Part shown: positions 34,490 through 47,600 of the stretch, one piece after another
Layout of the letters: each line of letters starts with the position of its first letter
Numbering within the stretch: the stretch's first letter is position 1
Source: Datisca glomerata
Taxonomy: Eukaryota; Streptophyta; Magnoliopsida; Cucurbitales; Datiscaceae
Reading direction: 5' to 3'
Length of the DNA: 64,000 nucleotides
Assembly (NCBI GenBank): GCA_003255025.1
Contig: QANY01002360.1
Span: 248,001-312,000 of the forward strand
Notes under the pieces: model-generated
Told to the model about the DNA's origin: nothing
The model's input: the letters and a program-made list of their open reading frames with translations, nothing else
Databases searched by the model: none
Made by a program: the position numbers and the translations under genes

Positions 34490-35215
34490 AAATGAAGATA
34501 CCTGAAAAGCATATGGGAAAGCCCCAGGCGTACGTATACTTAGAATTTTTTTCCCAACCTTCTTCCTTTTCTTTTTTGACTACCAGCTGCTTCCTCATCA
34601 TTGATTTCTTTGGGAAGGGCTTTCTTCAATGCCCGTATGGTCTTCCCAAAACATACATCCCCCCATGGGTAGCTATTGATACCATCCAGATTATCAGCTA
34701 GCATCACCCACTTCTGATCAATCTTATTCATCCTCTCATTCCCTAACAAAACATGCTCCAATAAATACAACATCCCCAATTTTTCAACATCACCATAAAC
34801 TTCCTCTAACCACTTATTGTTGATGTTGTCATCGTGGTTGAAGTATTGATCTGTAATTCTATTAGGGGCAGTCTTGTCATATGTTCCAAGGACAAGAGGA
34901 GTGCCACAACGAAGGCCAATTATCAAAGAGAATTCTCTCTTAGAGAACCTGATTAATTTTCCAACTATGAGAAAATACATCTCATCATCGACACTGTCTT
35001 CCTTCAGCTTAACTTCTCTAAGAAGCATATGATGACATATGGTTCCATAAAACTGAATACTCTATATGTCTAGCAAATGACCAAAACATGTCTTCCTAAA
35101 GAGAATTTTTTGAGATTCAGTGAACTTCGCATTCAGGTTCTTAATAATATTTAGGTTGGAGAGGCAGTTCACTCTTCTAGAGATTAACTCACATTATTGA
35201 GGAATGGGGTCAACT
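34490..35215 (-). pseudogene. DUF1985-type transposon-associated gene fragment
   Basis: A minus-strand frame (35028-34540, 162 residues by the longest reading) contains LIVGKLIRFSKREF, LIIGLRCG, an acidic loop, and W-GDVCFGKTIRALKKAL, ending in a basic tail. Just beyond, in a shifted frame, is GAFPYAFQ. This is the pattern of the DUF1985 domain found in plant proteins linked to Ulp1-like peptidases and carried by Mutator-like or CACTA elements. No Ulp1 catalytic region is visible. It lies between the two palindromic arrays, so the whole of 33.6-35.9 kb is probably one transposon remnant. A still-expressed fragment cannot be excluded. Confidence 0.6.
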
Positions 35216-35226
35216 GAATTTTTGGA

Positions 35227-35860
35227 ACCATTATCTGCTGAAGGATGCATATATAAAGTAAGTATCATAATTTATTTATACACATAAAAACATTTGATTG
35301 CTTAATGAAGGGTTAAAATAGTTAGATAAAACTACTTGAACCCTTCAAGTAATCAAGTACCCTTCAAGTAATGAACAAGTGACTACTTGAAAGGTTCAAT
35401 TAGTCATATATAATTACTTGAACCCTTCAAGTAGTGACTTGTTCTGATTTCCATAAACGAATCACTACTTGAAAGGTTCAAGTAATCAGATAGAGTTACT
35501 CGAACCCTTCAAGTAGTGAACAAATAACTACTTGAAGGGTTCACGTAGTCAGATACAACCACTTGAACTCCTCAAGTAGTGACTTGTTCTGATATCCTAA
35601 AACAAATCACTACTTGAAGGGCTCAACTAATCAAATACAATTATTTGAACCCTTTAAGTAGCTACTTGTTTTGATTTTCATATTCAAAATCACTACTTGA
35701 GCACTTCAAGTAGTGACTTGTTTTGACTTCTAGAGTCAAAATCACTACTTGAAAGTTCCAAATAGTTAAATATTGTAGTCAATATGACTATTTGAAAGGT
35801 TCAAGTAGTTCTAAATAGCTACTTGAACCCTTCAAGTAACCAATATATTCAAATGGTTAT
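35227..35860 (+). repeat. Array 2 of palindromic monomers
   Basis: Same leader as array 1 (TTATCTGCTGAAGGATGCAT at 35231, then TATATAAAGTAAGT) followed by about six related monomers with the CTACTTGAA...TTCAAGTAG inverted repeats. Both arrays are in the same orientation, so leader plus array was duplicated as a unit around the DUF1985 fragment. Confidence 0.85.
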
Positions 35861-36480
35861 CACAAGCATTTATTACAAACATCAAGTAATCTAGACATGC
35901 AGAAGGTTATAATCATCAAAGTGAACAATATAACCCTAGAAGATTTTCTCCTAACCCTAAAATAGAAAAAATCCTGATTTTTAAAACTCTATATAGTTTC
36001 CCCCCTAAACTTCCAGTAATAAGAACAAAAGAAAGAGTAACAAACTCTAAGTCATTTTCTACGTAAAAAAAAGAGAGAAGAATGAGTACCTGAGTTTGTC
36101 GGTCGGTAGGTATCGTGCCTAAGTATTGTGCATGATTGCTATGGAAACGGAAGAACAAGAAGAAGATGACTTGCAGGGACTATCTCGCCGAAGAAGAAGT
36201 CTCGATGAAGAAGAAACCTCGATTTTTCAGCGAGAAGAGAGAGCACAAATAAGAATGGGGGCGAAGATGAAGAAGGTAGCAAATGAGCGCAAACCCAAGG
36301 AAGAGAAATAAAGAAGAGACGCGAAGAAGGAAATTGAAAAGGCAAGTAACCGGCTAATCCTACTTGATGTGTAACTGTCTTGGACTGTGTGTAAATAGTG
36401 AGTTTTGATTGATTTAGTGAGTGAGTTGTATAAAATTTTGAGTTTTAGAAAAAATGAAAATGATGTATTTATCCGAATAA
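35861..36480. other. Spacer between transposon remnant and eIF4A-III promoter
   Basis: A purine-rich plus-strand frame at 36126-36311 (E/R-rich, 61 codons) and a minus-strand frame at 36345-36139 overlap; either could be an end exon of the transposon gene, but neither shows a known domain. I call no gene here. Confidence 0.4.
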
Positions 36481-36483
36481 CCC

Positions 36484-36636
36484 ATTATATTATATTATAT
36501 ATTTCTCTTGAGCTCTCTTTAGTCTTATCCTCCTCCATAAGCCCTTCTCAGTTCTCTCCCTCTTCCTCTCTCGCTCACTTTGCTGTTCGCGCTTAAAAAA
36601 ATTACAAGGGCACCAAATAGAGTAACGCCGAGGGTC
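36484..36636 (+). promoter_or_regulatory. eIF4A-III core promoter and 5' leader
   Basis: A TATATTATATTATATATTTC tract at about 36486-36505 is a plausible TATA region. It is followed by a strongly CT-rich leader (36505-36580) up to the ATG at 36637. An in-frame ATG at 36580 would add 19 residues, but the family begins near the 36637 start, so I use 36637. Confidence 0.55.
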
Positions 36637-39600
36637 ATGGCAGCCGCTACAACCAGCGTAGTGCCGCCTAATAGGCGGCGCGCACCCACCGCGCCGGAAG
36701 ATAAGTTGGAGTTTGAGACATCGGTAGGGATCGAGCCGATCATGAGTTTCGATCAGATGGGCATCAGGGACGATCTGCTTCGTGGAATTTACGCCTACGG
36801 ATTCGAGAAACCCTCCGCAATCCAACAGAGAGCAGTCAGGCCAATTATTGAGGGACGGGATGTCATAGCCCAGGCTCAATCCGGTACCGGCAAGTCCTCC
36901 ATGATTGCTCTCACTGTTTGTCAAATGGTCGATACATCTAGCAGAGAGTGCGTTACCGAAACCCTGATCACATATTTTACTTTTTTTTCTTGATTTTTGT
37001 AGTTTTCGTTCTAGGGCTTCAGAAATTTGGAAACTTTTTACGGTGTCTTGGATTTCTGGAAAATTGTTTGATTATTGATATTTATTCCGAAAGGAATCTT
37101 TCCTGTTTATCTCAGCATGACATTTTTTTCCTGTTCATTGGATGCTTGTTATTTGCGGTTAATTTTTGCAATTTTGTCTTGGGATTTTTTTCCTATGCTT
37201 GATACTGCAACGGACTTCCAAAGCACTAGTTCCGTTTCTCTCTTATTTTATTGCTTAGTTGTTGGTGGTGGTTGTAAAGTTTAAGATTTTGAGCTGGAAT
37301 TTTTTATGGAATAAATAGTTATTTGGAATTGATGCTTCTGTTTGTTTTTAGGGCAACTGTCACAAGTTGTAGTCTTCTTCTCCAACATTCGCCAGTTCCC
37401 CCCTTCCTTGGGGTCTTGTTGGTTTCTCATAAGGTTGATTCGCAGGATAACAGTCCCGTTGTGTTTGATTATGTGCATTTGCAGCTTGCAAGGGTCATAT
37501 TTAGAATTTCCGAAGTCATTACTGCTGTTGCTAGTAGGCTTTGTTTGTTCTCTTAATGTTTGATATATAAAGTGCATTTGCAAGGATTATATTTAGGTCA
37601 ACTGAAGTAATTGCATTTTGCAATGGGTGCTAGTAAATGGGATCAAATTATAGTTTTTGTTGAAGCCATATAGTGCCATCATCGTACCATCAGGAAGGAT
37701 CATTCTTCTTTTAATGGATAATGGTCCCCAATCACTATGATTCTCTTTTTTTGTGCGTCTTTATGATCACGTTTGCCTTTGTCTCACGCTTTTTTAAAAC
37801 AGGGTCCAGGCGTTGATATTGTCTCCAACAAGGGAATTGGCTACTCAAACAGAGAAAGTAATATTAGCAATTGGTGATTACATAAATATACAAGCACACG
37901 CATGCATTGGAGGGAAAAGTGTCGGCGAAGATATCAGAAAGCTAGAATATGGAGTTCATGTGGTGTCTGGAACTCCTGGAAGAGTCTGTGACATGATCAA
38001 GAGGAGAACATTGCGTACTAGAGCCATTAAATTACTTGTCCTCGTAAGTCAATTACTAGTTTCTTTTTTACCTTTTAGTTTTACCTTGTTTATATATTCT
38101 GATATTGGACAAGGAAGGATTGTTTATATACTTCTTGATGTCATCTTCACCATTATTGGCAACTTTTTTTGCATCAGGATGAATCAGATGAGATGTTGAG
38201 CAGAGGGTTTAAGGATCAAATATATGATGTGTACAGATATCTACCACCAGAGCTTCAGGTTCTCCCTTCTCCTCTTCCAGTTTATTTAGTACATTTGCTT
38301 GGTTTGGGTTAATCTAATGACGTTTTTCAGCCTTTTAAGTTTGTTTTTGTAAGCTCTTCAAATATTTTTTCATTTGGATCAATAATATATTAAGCTGTTC
38401 ACGTAGGTTGTCTTGATTTCTGCTACCCTTCCTCATGAAATTTTGGAGATCACAGGCAAGTTTATGACAGATCCTGTAAGGATACTCGTCAAACGTGATG
38501 AGTTGACTTTGGAGGTGGGTGAGGGTTGCAAAATTTCATTAAATTAGCTTCATTTTGCATGCGAATCAAGAATCTCATGTGTGTATCTTTTTCTGTTTTT
38601 CTATAACGACAGGGCATTAAGCAATTTTTTGTCGCAGTTGAAAGGGAAGAGTGGAAGTTTGATACTTTATGTGATCTATATGATACCCTAACAATTACAC
38701 AGGCTGTTATCTTTTGCAACACCAAGCGAAAGGTTATACCACTATTTTCATTTGGTTATATCAGAACAGAATAATCATCTCTCCTCCCGAGGCGTAGTAT
38801 GCCTTTTCTTCTCTATGTGATTTGAAATTCCCTATTATTTGATTGGATACGGAAGTTAAAGCATTTTAAATACATATAGTTATGCTTCTAATTTAAGATA
38901 ACAAAACATATAATAGGGAATTGTGAGTTTATGCAATTGTGTCATGATAATTCTCTGAAGAGAAAGGAAAAAATAAGAAAGGTGTTAACTATGGCTACTT
39001 TGAACAAACACTGAAGATCTTGGCTCATGGGAACCTGGCAAGTATGCTTTACTTCCAAGATGGTCATGATAATTCTCTGAAGAGAAAAGGAAAAAAATAA
39101 GAAAGGTGTTAACCATGGCTACTCTGAACAAACGCTGAAGATCTTAGCTCATGGGAACCTGGCGAGTATGCTTTACTTCCAAAGATGGTCATGATAATTC
39201 TCTGAAGAGAAGGAAAAAATAAGAAAGGTGTTAACTATGGCTACTGTGAACAAACACTGAAGATCTTGGCTCATGGGAACCTGGCAAGTATGCTTTACTT
39301 CCAAGATGGTAACTCACTTTGGAACACAACAATGAAAGTGATGGGCAAATCATGAAAGGCCTCCTATTTATCACTTCATAAGCTCAAATCAAACAAATTG
39401 TGGTCAATCCCCGGTATAGCTTACTTGTAGAGTTTCCATCATTTACCAAGCCTCCACTGGCAAAATTCAGAACTGACATTTGCACCATAAACTAGATAGA
39501 AATTAGATTCCATTACCTTCCAGCAACAAACTCTTCCTATTGAGGTTGCCCATAGAGAAGAAAAACAAGCATATAGTTTTTACTGGATAGTAATATTATT

Positions 39601-41210
39601 CCGAAATAGGCCAGCATTGTCTTAGAAAACTTCCCTGGAGTTTGTTGAATAAAGCAGATGAAAATAAATGATGATTGATCGCTAAGTTGGTGGAACTGTA
39701 AGGTCTGGGGATGAAGTACTTATGCGGTCTACTTTTAGTCGTAAGTATTTGTAGTTTTTCCTGATTTGCGGTTGGTAATACCAGTGGGGTTCAATTTCAT
39801 ATTAGACATGATTGTTCTTTGCTACAATCTCTTGGAGCCTTTTGTATCACATATAACACTTCACTATGAATATTGGCTCATAACTCTTTGCAATATATGA
39901 ATATTATATAGTAATTTTAAATGCTTATATTTTCTGATGAAGATCTATTTGTATAGACTGATTACCTCTTTTCATTTTGGAGTCTGGATAGACTTCTTAT
40001 AGACCATTGCCTTATGAAGTACAGTACAAGTTATATTTTAAAAGCACTTCTATTTCCATTACAAATATTATTATTTTTCCCTATAAACTCTTAAATCAAG
40101 ATAATTTCGGGAGCAGGTCGAATGGTTGACTGAAAAGATGCGCAGCAATAACTTCACTGTTTCTCAAATGCATGGGGACATGCCTCAGAAGGAGAGAGAT
40201 GCAATTATGGTGGAGTTTCGATCTGGCACTACCCGTGTTCTGATCACGACTGATGTTTGGGCTCGAGGAATTGATGTTCAGCAGGCAAGTTTTGGATCGA
40301 CCACCTCCGACTGTATAGAAGAAGAATAAAGTATTAAGTATTTGATATGCATTGCTTTGGATGTGCTAAATGCTAATACATTTTTAATAAGAAAATATAA
40401 AACAGAATTTAGTGGTGGGAAATTTCTGAGAAAATGGTTTTAAGTTTATGAGAAAAGAAGACATTATCATTTTGGTTGACTGCAAAAATTTGATGCTTTT
40501 TTTGGATTTCTTAAATTTTATAAGATTCGACATTTAATATTTTATGACATCGATGTTTTTGGTGATGTGCCTGTTTCATTTTCAGGTGGTAGCTCTTTCT
40601 AATACTTTATAGCCATCAAAATATGCACATGATTGGCTTGTTTAAAATATTATGTTACAAAGATATAGAACTATTCCTGCTGTTTAAAGTCTTACTAATG
40701 AGTTAACCTTGATTTCCTTCTGTCAGGTTTCTCTAGTGATCAACTATGACCTTCCAAACAATCGAGAACTTTATATTCACAGGATTGGTCGGTCAGGTCG
40801 TTTTGGACGCAAGGTATATATTAATGCATTTGAATAAGTTTATTTATTGAGCTTCTGTATGGAGATACGTATAAACCTTTAATGGGCCCTTCTTATTGGG
40901 ACATTTTTCTTCCAGATGTTAAATTATTTTGTTATGGTTATCCATTCATTGACAATTGGTAACCAGTGTTCAACTCATGCCTAGCCTTCGACTTTCTAAA
41001 TCTTAATTTCGTTTATCCTAGCTAACTTCCCTTCTAGCAGGTTGAAAGTGTATTTTTGACAAATTTATGTTGGAACTACTTTCTAACTGTTTGCAGGGAG
41101 TTGCGATAAACTTCGTCAAAAGTGATGATATTAAGATTCTGAGGGATATTGAACAATACTATAGTACTCAGATTGATGAGATGCCAATGAATGTTGCTGA
41201 CTTGATATAA
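36637..41210 (+). CDS. EIF4A3: Eukaryotic initiation factor 4A-III, DEAD-box RNA helicase (8 exons)
   Basis: Exons: 36637-36947, 37803-38043, 38178-38258, 38407-38514, 38613-38732, 40117-40284, 40727-40813, 41097-41210; these join to 409 residues, the normal family length. eIF4A-III is the ATP-dependent RNA clamp of the exon junction complex, deposited upstream of spliced junctions in the nucleus with MAGO, Y14 and Barentsz, and acts in mRNA export and surveillance. Visible motifs: Q motif [10 protein letters not shown] (55-64), Walker A AQSGTGKS (80-87), PTREL (112-116), DESD (185-188; plant eIF4A-III uses DESD), SAT (216-218), ARGID before exon 7, HRIGRSGR (361-368), and the C-terminus MNVADLI. 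Residue 87 is Ser where most relatives have Thr. Intron 6 starts with GC. No break is seen; I judge the gene functional. Confidence 0.96.
38939..39310 (+). repeat. Three tandem copies of a ~123 bp unit in eIF4A-III intron 5
   Basis: Copies start at about 38939, 39061 and 39186, each running from GTCATGATAATTCTCTGAAG to GGCAAGTATGCTTTACTTCC. Differences are few (A-run lengths and several substitutions), so the triplication is fairly young. It lies in the longest intron (38733-40116). Confidence 0.92.
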
Positions 41211-44200
41211 GACGCACCTGCCGGCTTGTGCTGTGTGGGGTTGATTTGCTTGCAGTTAAGAGATTTACGTGTTGCTCTGTGCTTTTATTCCGATGACAAA
41301 GTGTTAATCATGTTTTCGGGTCATTCTAGAGTAGGTGGTTTGTAATTTTATATTGGGTTAGTTTTATTCCAGATTTTTAGTTGATACATGGCATTTGGAC
41401 CGGCTTGCTCTTACGATGATCTATAAGCTCTAACTTGACAATGATATGGGGATTCTCCCTGGGTTTTTGTTCACTCTTCATTGTTAATAACAGTTCTAAT
41501 GTTCTGCAATTTTTCTTAAAATTACGGTTGGTATGTCTGTATAGATAGCTCTCCTGAATTTCCTAATTCTGCTTGGTATGTGCAGTTTTTCAACTCACTA
41601 TATTACCTTTGTTAACTATTTAGGGTTGATGCAATTTGAATCCGCATCAGAATTTGGCAACGTGCAGGCTTTTCCTGTTTTCCTGATATGCTAGATGAAC
41701 AGCTTTAGAAACGTATAAGACATGCGTTTGTTATAAAATTCTTGAAGACATTGTCTAGAAGGCTCATTGTGGTATGTGATAAATCTGGTTTGACTGGCGA
41801 TATCAATTTTACCGTGCTATGCAAGCCGCCATATTATTACTGATGATTTGGTGACCCCGAGAAGTGCTTCCGCTGATCCAACATGAGGTCTGTTCAACAA
41901 ATCTAGACTATTGTCTTAGATGCGAATGGTCTAGATCTATAGGATACAGAGACTTGACGTTTTCTTTTGTTAGGCAAATAGGTCACTGTTTGGCTGAATA
42001 TGAGAGGATTCTGTTTAGCCGAACATAAGAAGAGCCCACTCTGTAATTATAGCCTCTGTAAAACTATAGAAATTTTAGCTACATAGGCCACTTTTAGAGA
42101 TGAGATGTAAATAGAGAAATAAATTTACACGCAAATAGTTATATTAGATAAAATTTATACAAAAATTGAACAAGTGTCATAAACATCAAATATAACTATA
42201 TATTATGATTGCACCTACTAGAAATATTTTCTTCTTATTATATTCTTCTACACAACATTTTTGTATATACAGTATCTTGCATATATATAATGCATACATA
42301 TATATGACATTTATAACAATATAAAATAGATAAGTTATATACAATATATAACACACTTTTATTTAGTGTAAATAACACGAGTGTGCTAGTGTAATATATA
42401 TAATGCTCAATTAGGCAAATAAGCCATCATATGAAAATAAAAAAAATATCCAAAAAGTTATAATTTACACAAATGGTCGAATTTTACTATTACCCATATT
42501 TAAAATTTAAAAAATATTATAAATAGATAAAATTGCCCTCACTAATAAGGAATGAAAATCACCTTATTCGCGTAACAATCCCAACGCAAAATGTTACGTA
42601 CTTTATATTGTATATTTACACTATTACCGTGTTATGCATTTTTTTGGAATATATATATAAAATTTTGTAGTATATTTACCGTAGTATATTTTAATATACT
42701 ATCAGTATATCATGGTACATATGTAGTATATTTTTACAAACCATTAGTATATCTATAGTATATTTTCTTATACTATTAGTATAACATAATATATATAGTA
42801 TATTTTTATATACCATCTGGTACCATATCCCTTCCCACACCCAAGCCCGGCCCCTCTTCTTCTTCTTCATCACTCTCGCTCCAAAATAAAAAATAGAGGG
42901 AGGAAGAGAATTGTTACATAAAAAGAAAGGAAGATTATATGAAGGACGAAAACTGATACATAGAAAAAGGATAAAGACAGATTCACCAAAAATCACTTGT
43001 TGATCAATTTCAAATAAACATCAACAAAAAATGAAGAAAAAATCACCAATTTCGGCCGAAGAAAAACAAAAATCAATTCCTATAAAGTACTAAAAGCCTG
43101 TTATTGATGTTATAGATTTCTCTGAATATGAATTGGAGACGAAAAAATATTGAAAATGATGAAGCTCGAAATCTGGAACAATGGCGCCGTGGAAGATGAA
43201 ACACTGAAATTGTCGCTAGAAACGTGGAAGAAAGGGAGCTACGACAGAGGTTGAATACATGCGGCATATAGATTAAAAAAATATTAAAACCTAAAAATAC
43301 ATTGTTATAAAAAGGAAAAAACAATAAATGATCATATAAAATCATAACTAACTAAAAAATCACATACAAGATACGACCGTATGTGTAAAAGTTAAAATTA
43401 ATGGACATAATACAAAATTTAAACTTAAACTAGCTTAATTCCTTAATTTTCTCTATATATATTTATATGTACGCATATACATATAATATAGATGTACATA
43501 TATATATGTGTGTGTCTATATCTGTGTATATATCTGTGTATATATTATATTTATATACATATATATAGAGAGACACGTACAAACTTGCCACCAAGGAGAG
43601 AAGAGTCACTATGTTGTATACAGGGAGAAAACTCAATAATCAAATGTCAAATGGCGCGGGAGAGAGGTATTTAATGAATATAAATATAGAGAGAAAAAAT
43701 AATGATGATTATAAATTTAAATTAAATAATAAAATGATGAATTAGTAACTAATTAAGTAGAAAAAATTATTAAATTTAATGAAATTTACTACATTAATTA
43801 TATTTTTTTAGAAAAATAATATATTTGATGTTTTTTAAAAGTTGTAGACAAGATTGATTTTAAAATTAAAAATTTATCTAAATAGTATCATTTCTATAAA
43901 GAAATTTAGAGGATAGTTCATTTAGGGATTTATGAATAGCAAAATCTCCTCCCTCATTCGATGATGAAAATTTTGTTATTTTTACATGGTAACTTATACA
44001 AACAATATTGCTATAGCTAGATTTGGTAATGGTCAGAATTGTAGTTTACATGAGTTATATATGTTTAGTTGATTGAGAAGGATAAAAAATGTATAAAGGT
44101 GATATTTTTGCTATTATTAAACTTTTACGCCATTTTCCTACTTGATCATTCAAAATACCTATACATGCACATATCTCGTAAAACTACCCTCGAAGTGGGC

Positions 44201-44695
44201 TTTACCAGTCTGGACGAAATGAAATGGCAGTGTCTAAACCTTCACATTTATTCTATACTATAACAATATGTATTCAAGTCATAATTTCTCATATCCCCAT
44301 AAAATTTGTTACTTTTCTGTTAATCTTTTCATTACAAATCAAGGGCATGGTTTGTGTTAAGCCCTTAAAAAATTGATACCACTAGCTTTGATTCAGAGAA
44401 CGTGCGGCTAGATGATGAATGTGCAGAATATCATCGACCCTTTTATATTAGGAGTATTCTATTACACAGCATGTACGACTCGCCCACTTTCATTAAAAAT
44501 AAAAAATAAAAAGAACAAAGCACCACTGCCAAAAAAACACCACGAGTTGTTGAAGGTCCCATGATAAATAGGAGGGCCCTTCTTTCAGAATTTTAAACAA
44601 GCCCAAGAGAAACAGACAAATAAAAAGAAAGGTGTGAAATTCCTCTTCTAGACACTGACATATACAAATGGGAGAAAAACTTAAAATATGTCAAT
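41211..44695. other. Intergenic DNA between the convergent eIF4A-III and MAP3K-epsilon genes
   Basis: The first few hundred bases are the eIF4A-III 3' untranslated region. From about 42.1 to 44 kb the sequence is very AT-rich, with AGTATATTTT-type repeats (42665-42820) and TATATG tracts (43460-43570). A block at 43020-43260 of unclear origin has more even composition. The last 300 bases before 44696 probably include the MAP3K 3' untranslated region. No other coding gene is supported. Confidence 0.5.
42665..42825. repeat. AT-rich imperfect tandem repeat (AGTATATTTT type)
   Basis: About four units of roughly 45 bp of the pattern GTAGTATATTT, then ATACTATTAGTATA, each with inverted TATACT/AGTATA halves, so it could form cruciforms. 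Confidence 0.7.
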
Positions 44696-47600
44696 TTACA
44701 AAACGGTGTTGATATGAAGTGCTTTAAGAAGAGATGTAGCCATTTGTTTGACCAGCACCTGGCCCCCAGAGCGTTGTCCGTCTCTTCTTTCTTCTATCAG
44801 ATTCTGAAGCTTCTGGGGCAAATCGTTTTCCACAATCAGTTGCTTCGGCCGTGGGTGGTGCTCGTAAACAGCCTACAGGGTAAAGAGAAATGGAGTTGAA
44901 TAATCAATGCTCTATCCTCTTTTAAAAGGAGGTGATATCAATCAAAATAAAACGATTGTATTTGAAGTATGCTAACCAAGACCAACTCAAGATGAAGACA
45001 AGCGTACAGTGGAGTAAGCTACTAGCTTAGATTTCCCCTCCAATTATAAATATTCTGTAAGAAGAGGCCTTGTGACAAGGCATATTACCCCAAAAAGAAA
45101 AGGAAATAATGGTAGAATGTTCCGTGGAAACATTAATAGAAGAGGAAATTTGAATTTTCAAAAGAAAACCCTTGTTATTTTAACCATCAAATATCAAGGC
45201 AACAGATTCAGAGGAGACGGTTCTAACTTATTCCCAGATGAATTCCCCCTGCCCCCAGATTAAAGATTCTCATGTAAATATACTTCTTTTTCGGAATCAC
45301 TCAAGTATATTGATTAAGTAGAAATAAGGAAGGGAAATAACAAAAAAGAACTTTTTTTTAACAAAGAATACCAAAACTGATGCTATAAAACCAGAGTAAG
45401 TATGTCATGGTCAACTGAAGCCATACCACAGCTACAGGCACCAAAATAAAGACCCTTCTTTCACCACTTTGATCCTACCTCTAGATAATGACTCTTGATG
45501 CGTTACATAACACAAGTTTTATAGATGAACCCAAGGCGAAGACAGATACAAAGAAACTTCACCTTTATCAGTTTAAGCAGATTGAGACGAGCTATAGCAT
45601 CCTGATGATCCAGTCTTGCAATGAGCAATGGTGTCAAACCATTAACAGCTAACGTCGTATTGATTCGGGAGGATTTGCTGCAATCAAAAAAAGTAGTAGA
45701 ATTAACTCCACAATTCAAAGGTAATGGCTAAACTTCATTATACACCAACTCGTTCATAATCCCAAACTAGGAGTTAAGTTCATTTTATCCAAATTTTCTT
45801 TTAGTTATTTGGCGCTGGGGTTGAAGGTGGGGATGTAACTGGGTAGAGAGATGGTTAAATTTGTGTATTATGCGAAAAAATGGCATTCTGGATTATAGAT
45901 CTTGAACAGCAGCCTCATCCACTGTTGCAGATTTTAAACGATAACGTTTTGATCCACAATGAAGTATATTAGAAGAGAACCACATACGTGATAATTTTCA
46001 AGAAAGGCTCCAGTATATGGACAAAATGTTGTTCTGGACAGCTTTGAAAGAACTTCACCAATTTCTGAATGGCATCCTTTTTCAGTAATGCTTGTTCAAC
46101 TTTTCGGTTGTCATTGTCATGAGCCAAGCAAACAGCAATGGAATCCAAAGCTGTCACAGACCAAAGTTGATCCTCAAGAAGGCTCAAGTAGACATCCAAT
46201 CCACCATGCGCTCTTAACTGCTCCCTGGAATTTCGAGATGCATGGGCCATATCACAAAGTAGAGGCAATGCATACTGTTTCAAGGGGGAATCTGACATAA
46301 CAAAATGCATCAAATGGGGAATAATTCCATTTTCAGCTGCTTGTTCCTGTCTCCTCTTATTTATCTTGCACAGATTGAATAGTGCATTGAGGACCTTCAT
46401 AAACAAAAAAAGAAATTCATTAGGATGCAGAAAACCAGGTCAACTACAGAAGTAAAACCATTAGAGATAACACTGCATAGAAATCTTGTAAAGAAAAAAA
46501 ACCTTTGCAGACAACACAATTGGAGATTATATATTTTGGACATAATTTTTATCTTGAACAACCAAATGACAAGATTTAGCTCAAACAAAAGATAAATCTA
46601 AAATCAAGTCTAGATGCAGCATACATACCCCAGATAATTAATATAACGAAAATAAGATCTTCAAAAAAAAATAACTGTAAGATAATTCTATTGTTGCAAC
46701 AGGAGAAAGCTGAGGAAGTCGCACCTCATGATGTATTTGAGAAACAAGAGACCCTTCCTTCAGTTCAAGATTTGGGATTAAATATTTGATTGCATCAGCG
46801 CGCTGAAGATTCTCCAAGCAATTTGGATCGGTTGACAAATGATTGATACATTTCAAAATCTATACACCGAAAAGGCAGAAAATATGAATAATGTTACAAG
46901 CCAAACAAAAGTTTAGAGAGGAAAATAACTGGAAATGGAAACTCCCTCATGCACCTTTAAAAGAATTGGGGGTTCTACTCTATTGAACATCTGGAGAAGA
47001 CGACTAAGCAAACTTTGGCTGCACATATAAGACTTCACAGTAGTATCTGCTTGGGCAAACTCAAGTAGAAGATCCGCCACCTTTGCTAGGTAATCCCTGG
47101 CAACATCAGCATTTAAAGTTGAAACCATATGGGAAAGCAGCCCAGAAGATGCTGCACTCCCTGGTCTAGCATTTAGAACACCTGACCCAGACAGTACGCC
47201 TGATGCTGTCTGAGACACAATCCCAGAGGTAGACGCGGCTACATCATGAGATGATTGTGGTCCTACTTTTTTTGCCACTGTTTTATGAGAAATTCTAGCA
47301 GTAGAGTCAAGATTTCCATTTTCTTTTCCACGCTGAGAAACATCTGAAAAAGGAAGTTAAACAAGTTTATCCTTCTATGACAATTTAAGGTGCGCACACC
47401 CATAATGTAACAGCCGGTCACTCATACTAAGTAGATAAGAAAAACAGGAAACAGCACAAAACTCACTGAAGTAAATATGCAACTTTCTAGATCCTAGACA
47501 GATTGCAAACATTATTTATAAAACTAGAGAGACTAGTCACAAAAACCCCCGTTGACCAACTTCAGGAGTTGGTTCTTAGTTCTTCAAGATGCCACTTACC

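Noticed and set aside
36126..36311. Charged 61-codon ORF upstream of eIF4A-III
   Set aside because: Its E/R/K composition follows from purine-rich DNA. There is an overlapping frame on the other strand and no domain. It may be a transposon end exon but I cannot support it.
36580..36636. Upstream in-frame ATG of eIF4A-III
   Set aside because: It would add 19 residues not seen in the family; it falls within the CT-rich leader zone, and the next ATG gives the usual length.
43492..43674. Y/I-rich 60-codon ORF
   Set aside because: It is a translation of TATATG microsatellite-like DNA.
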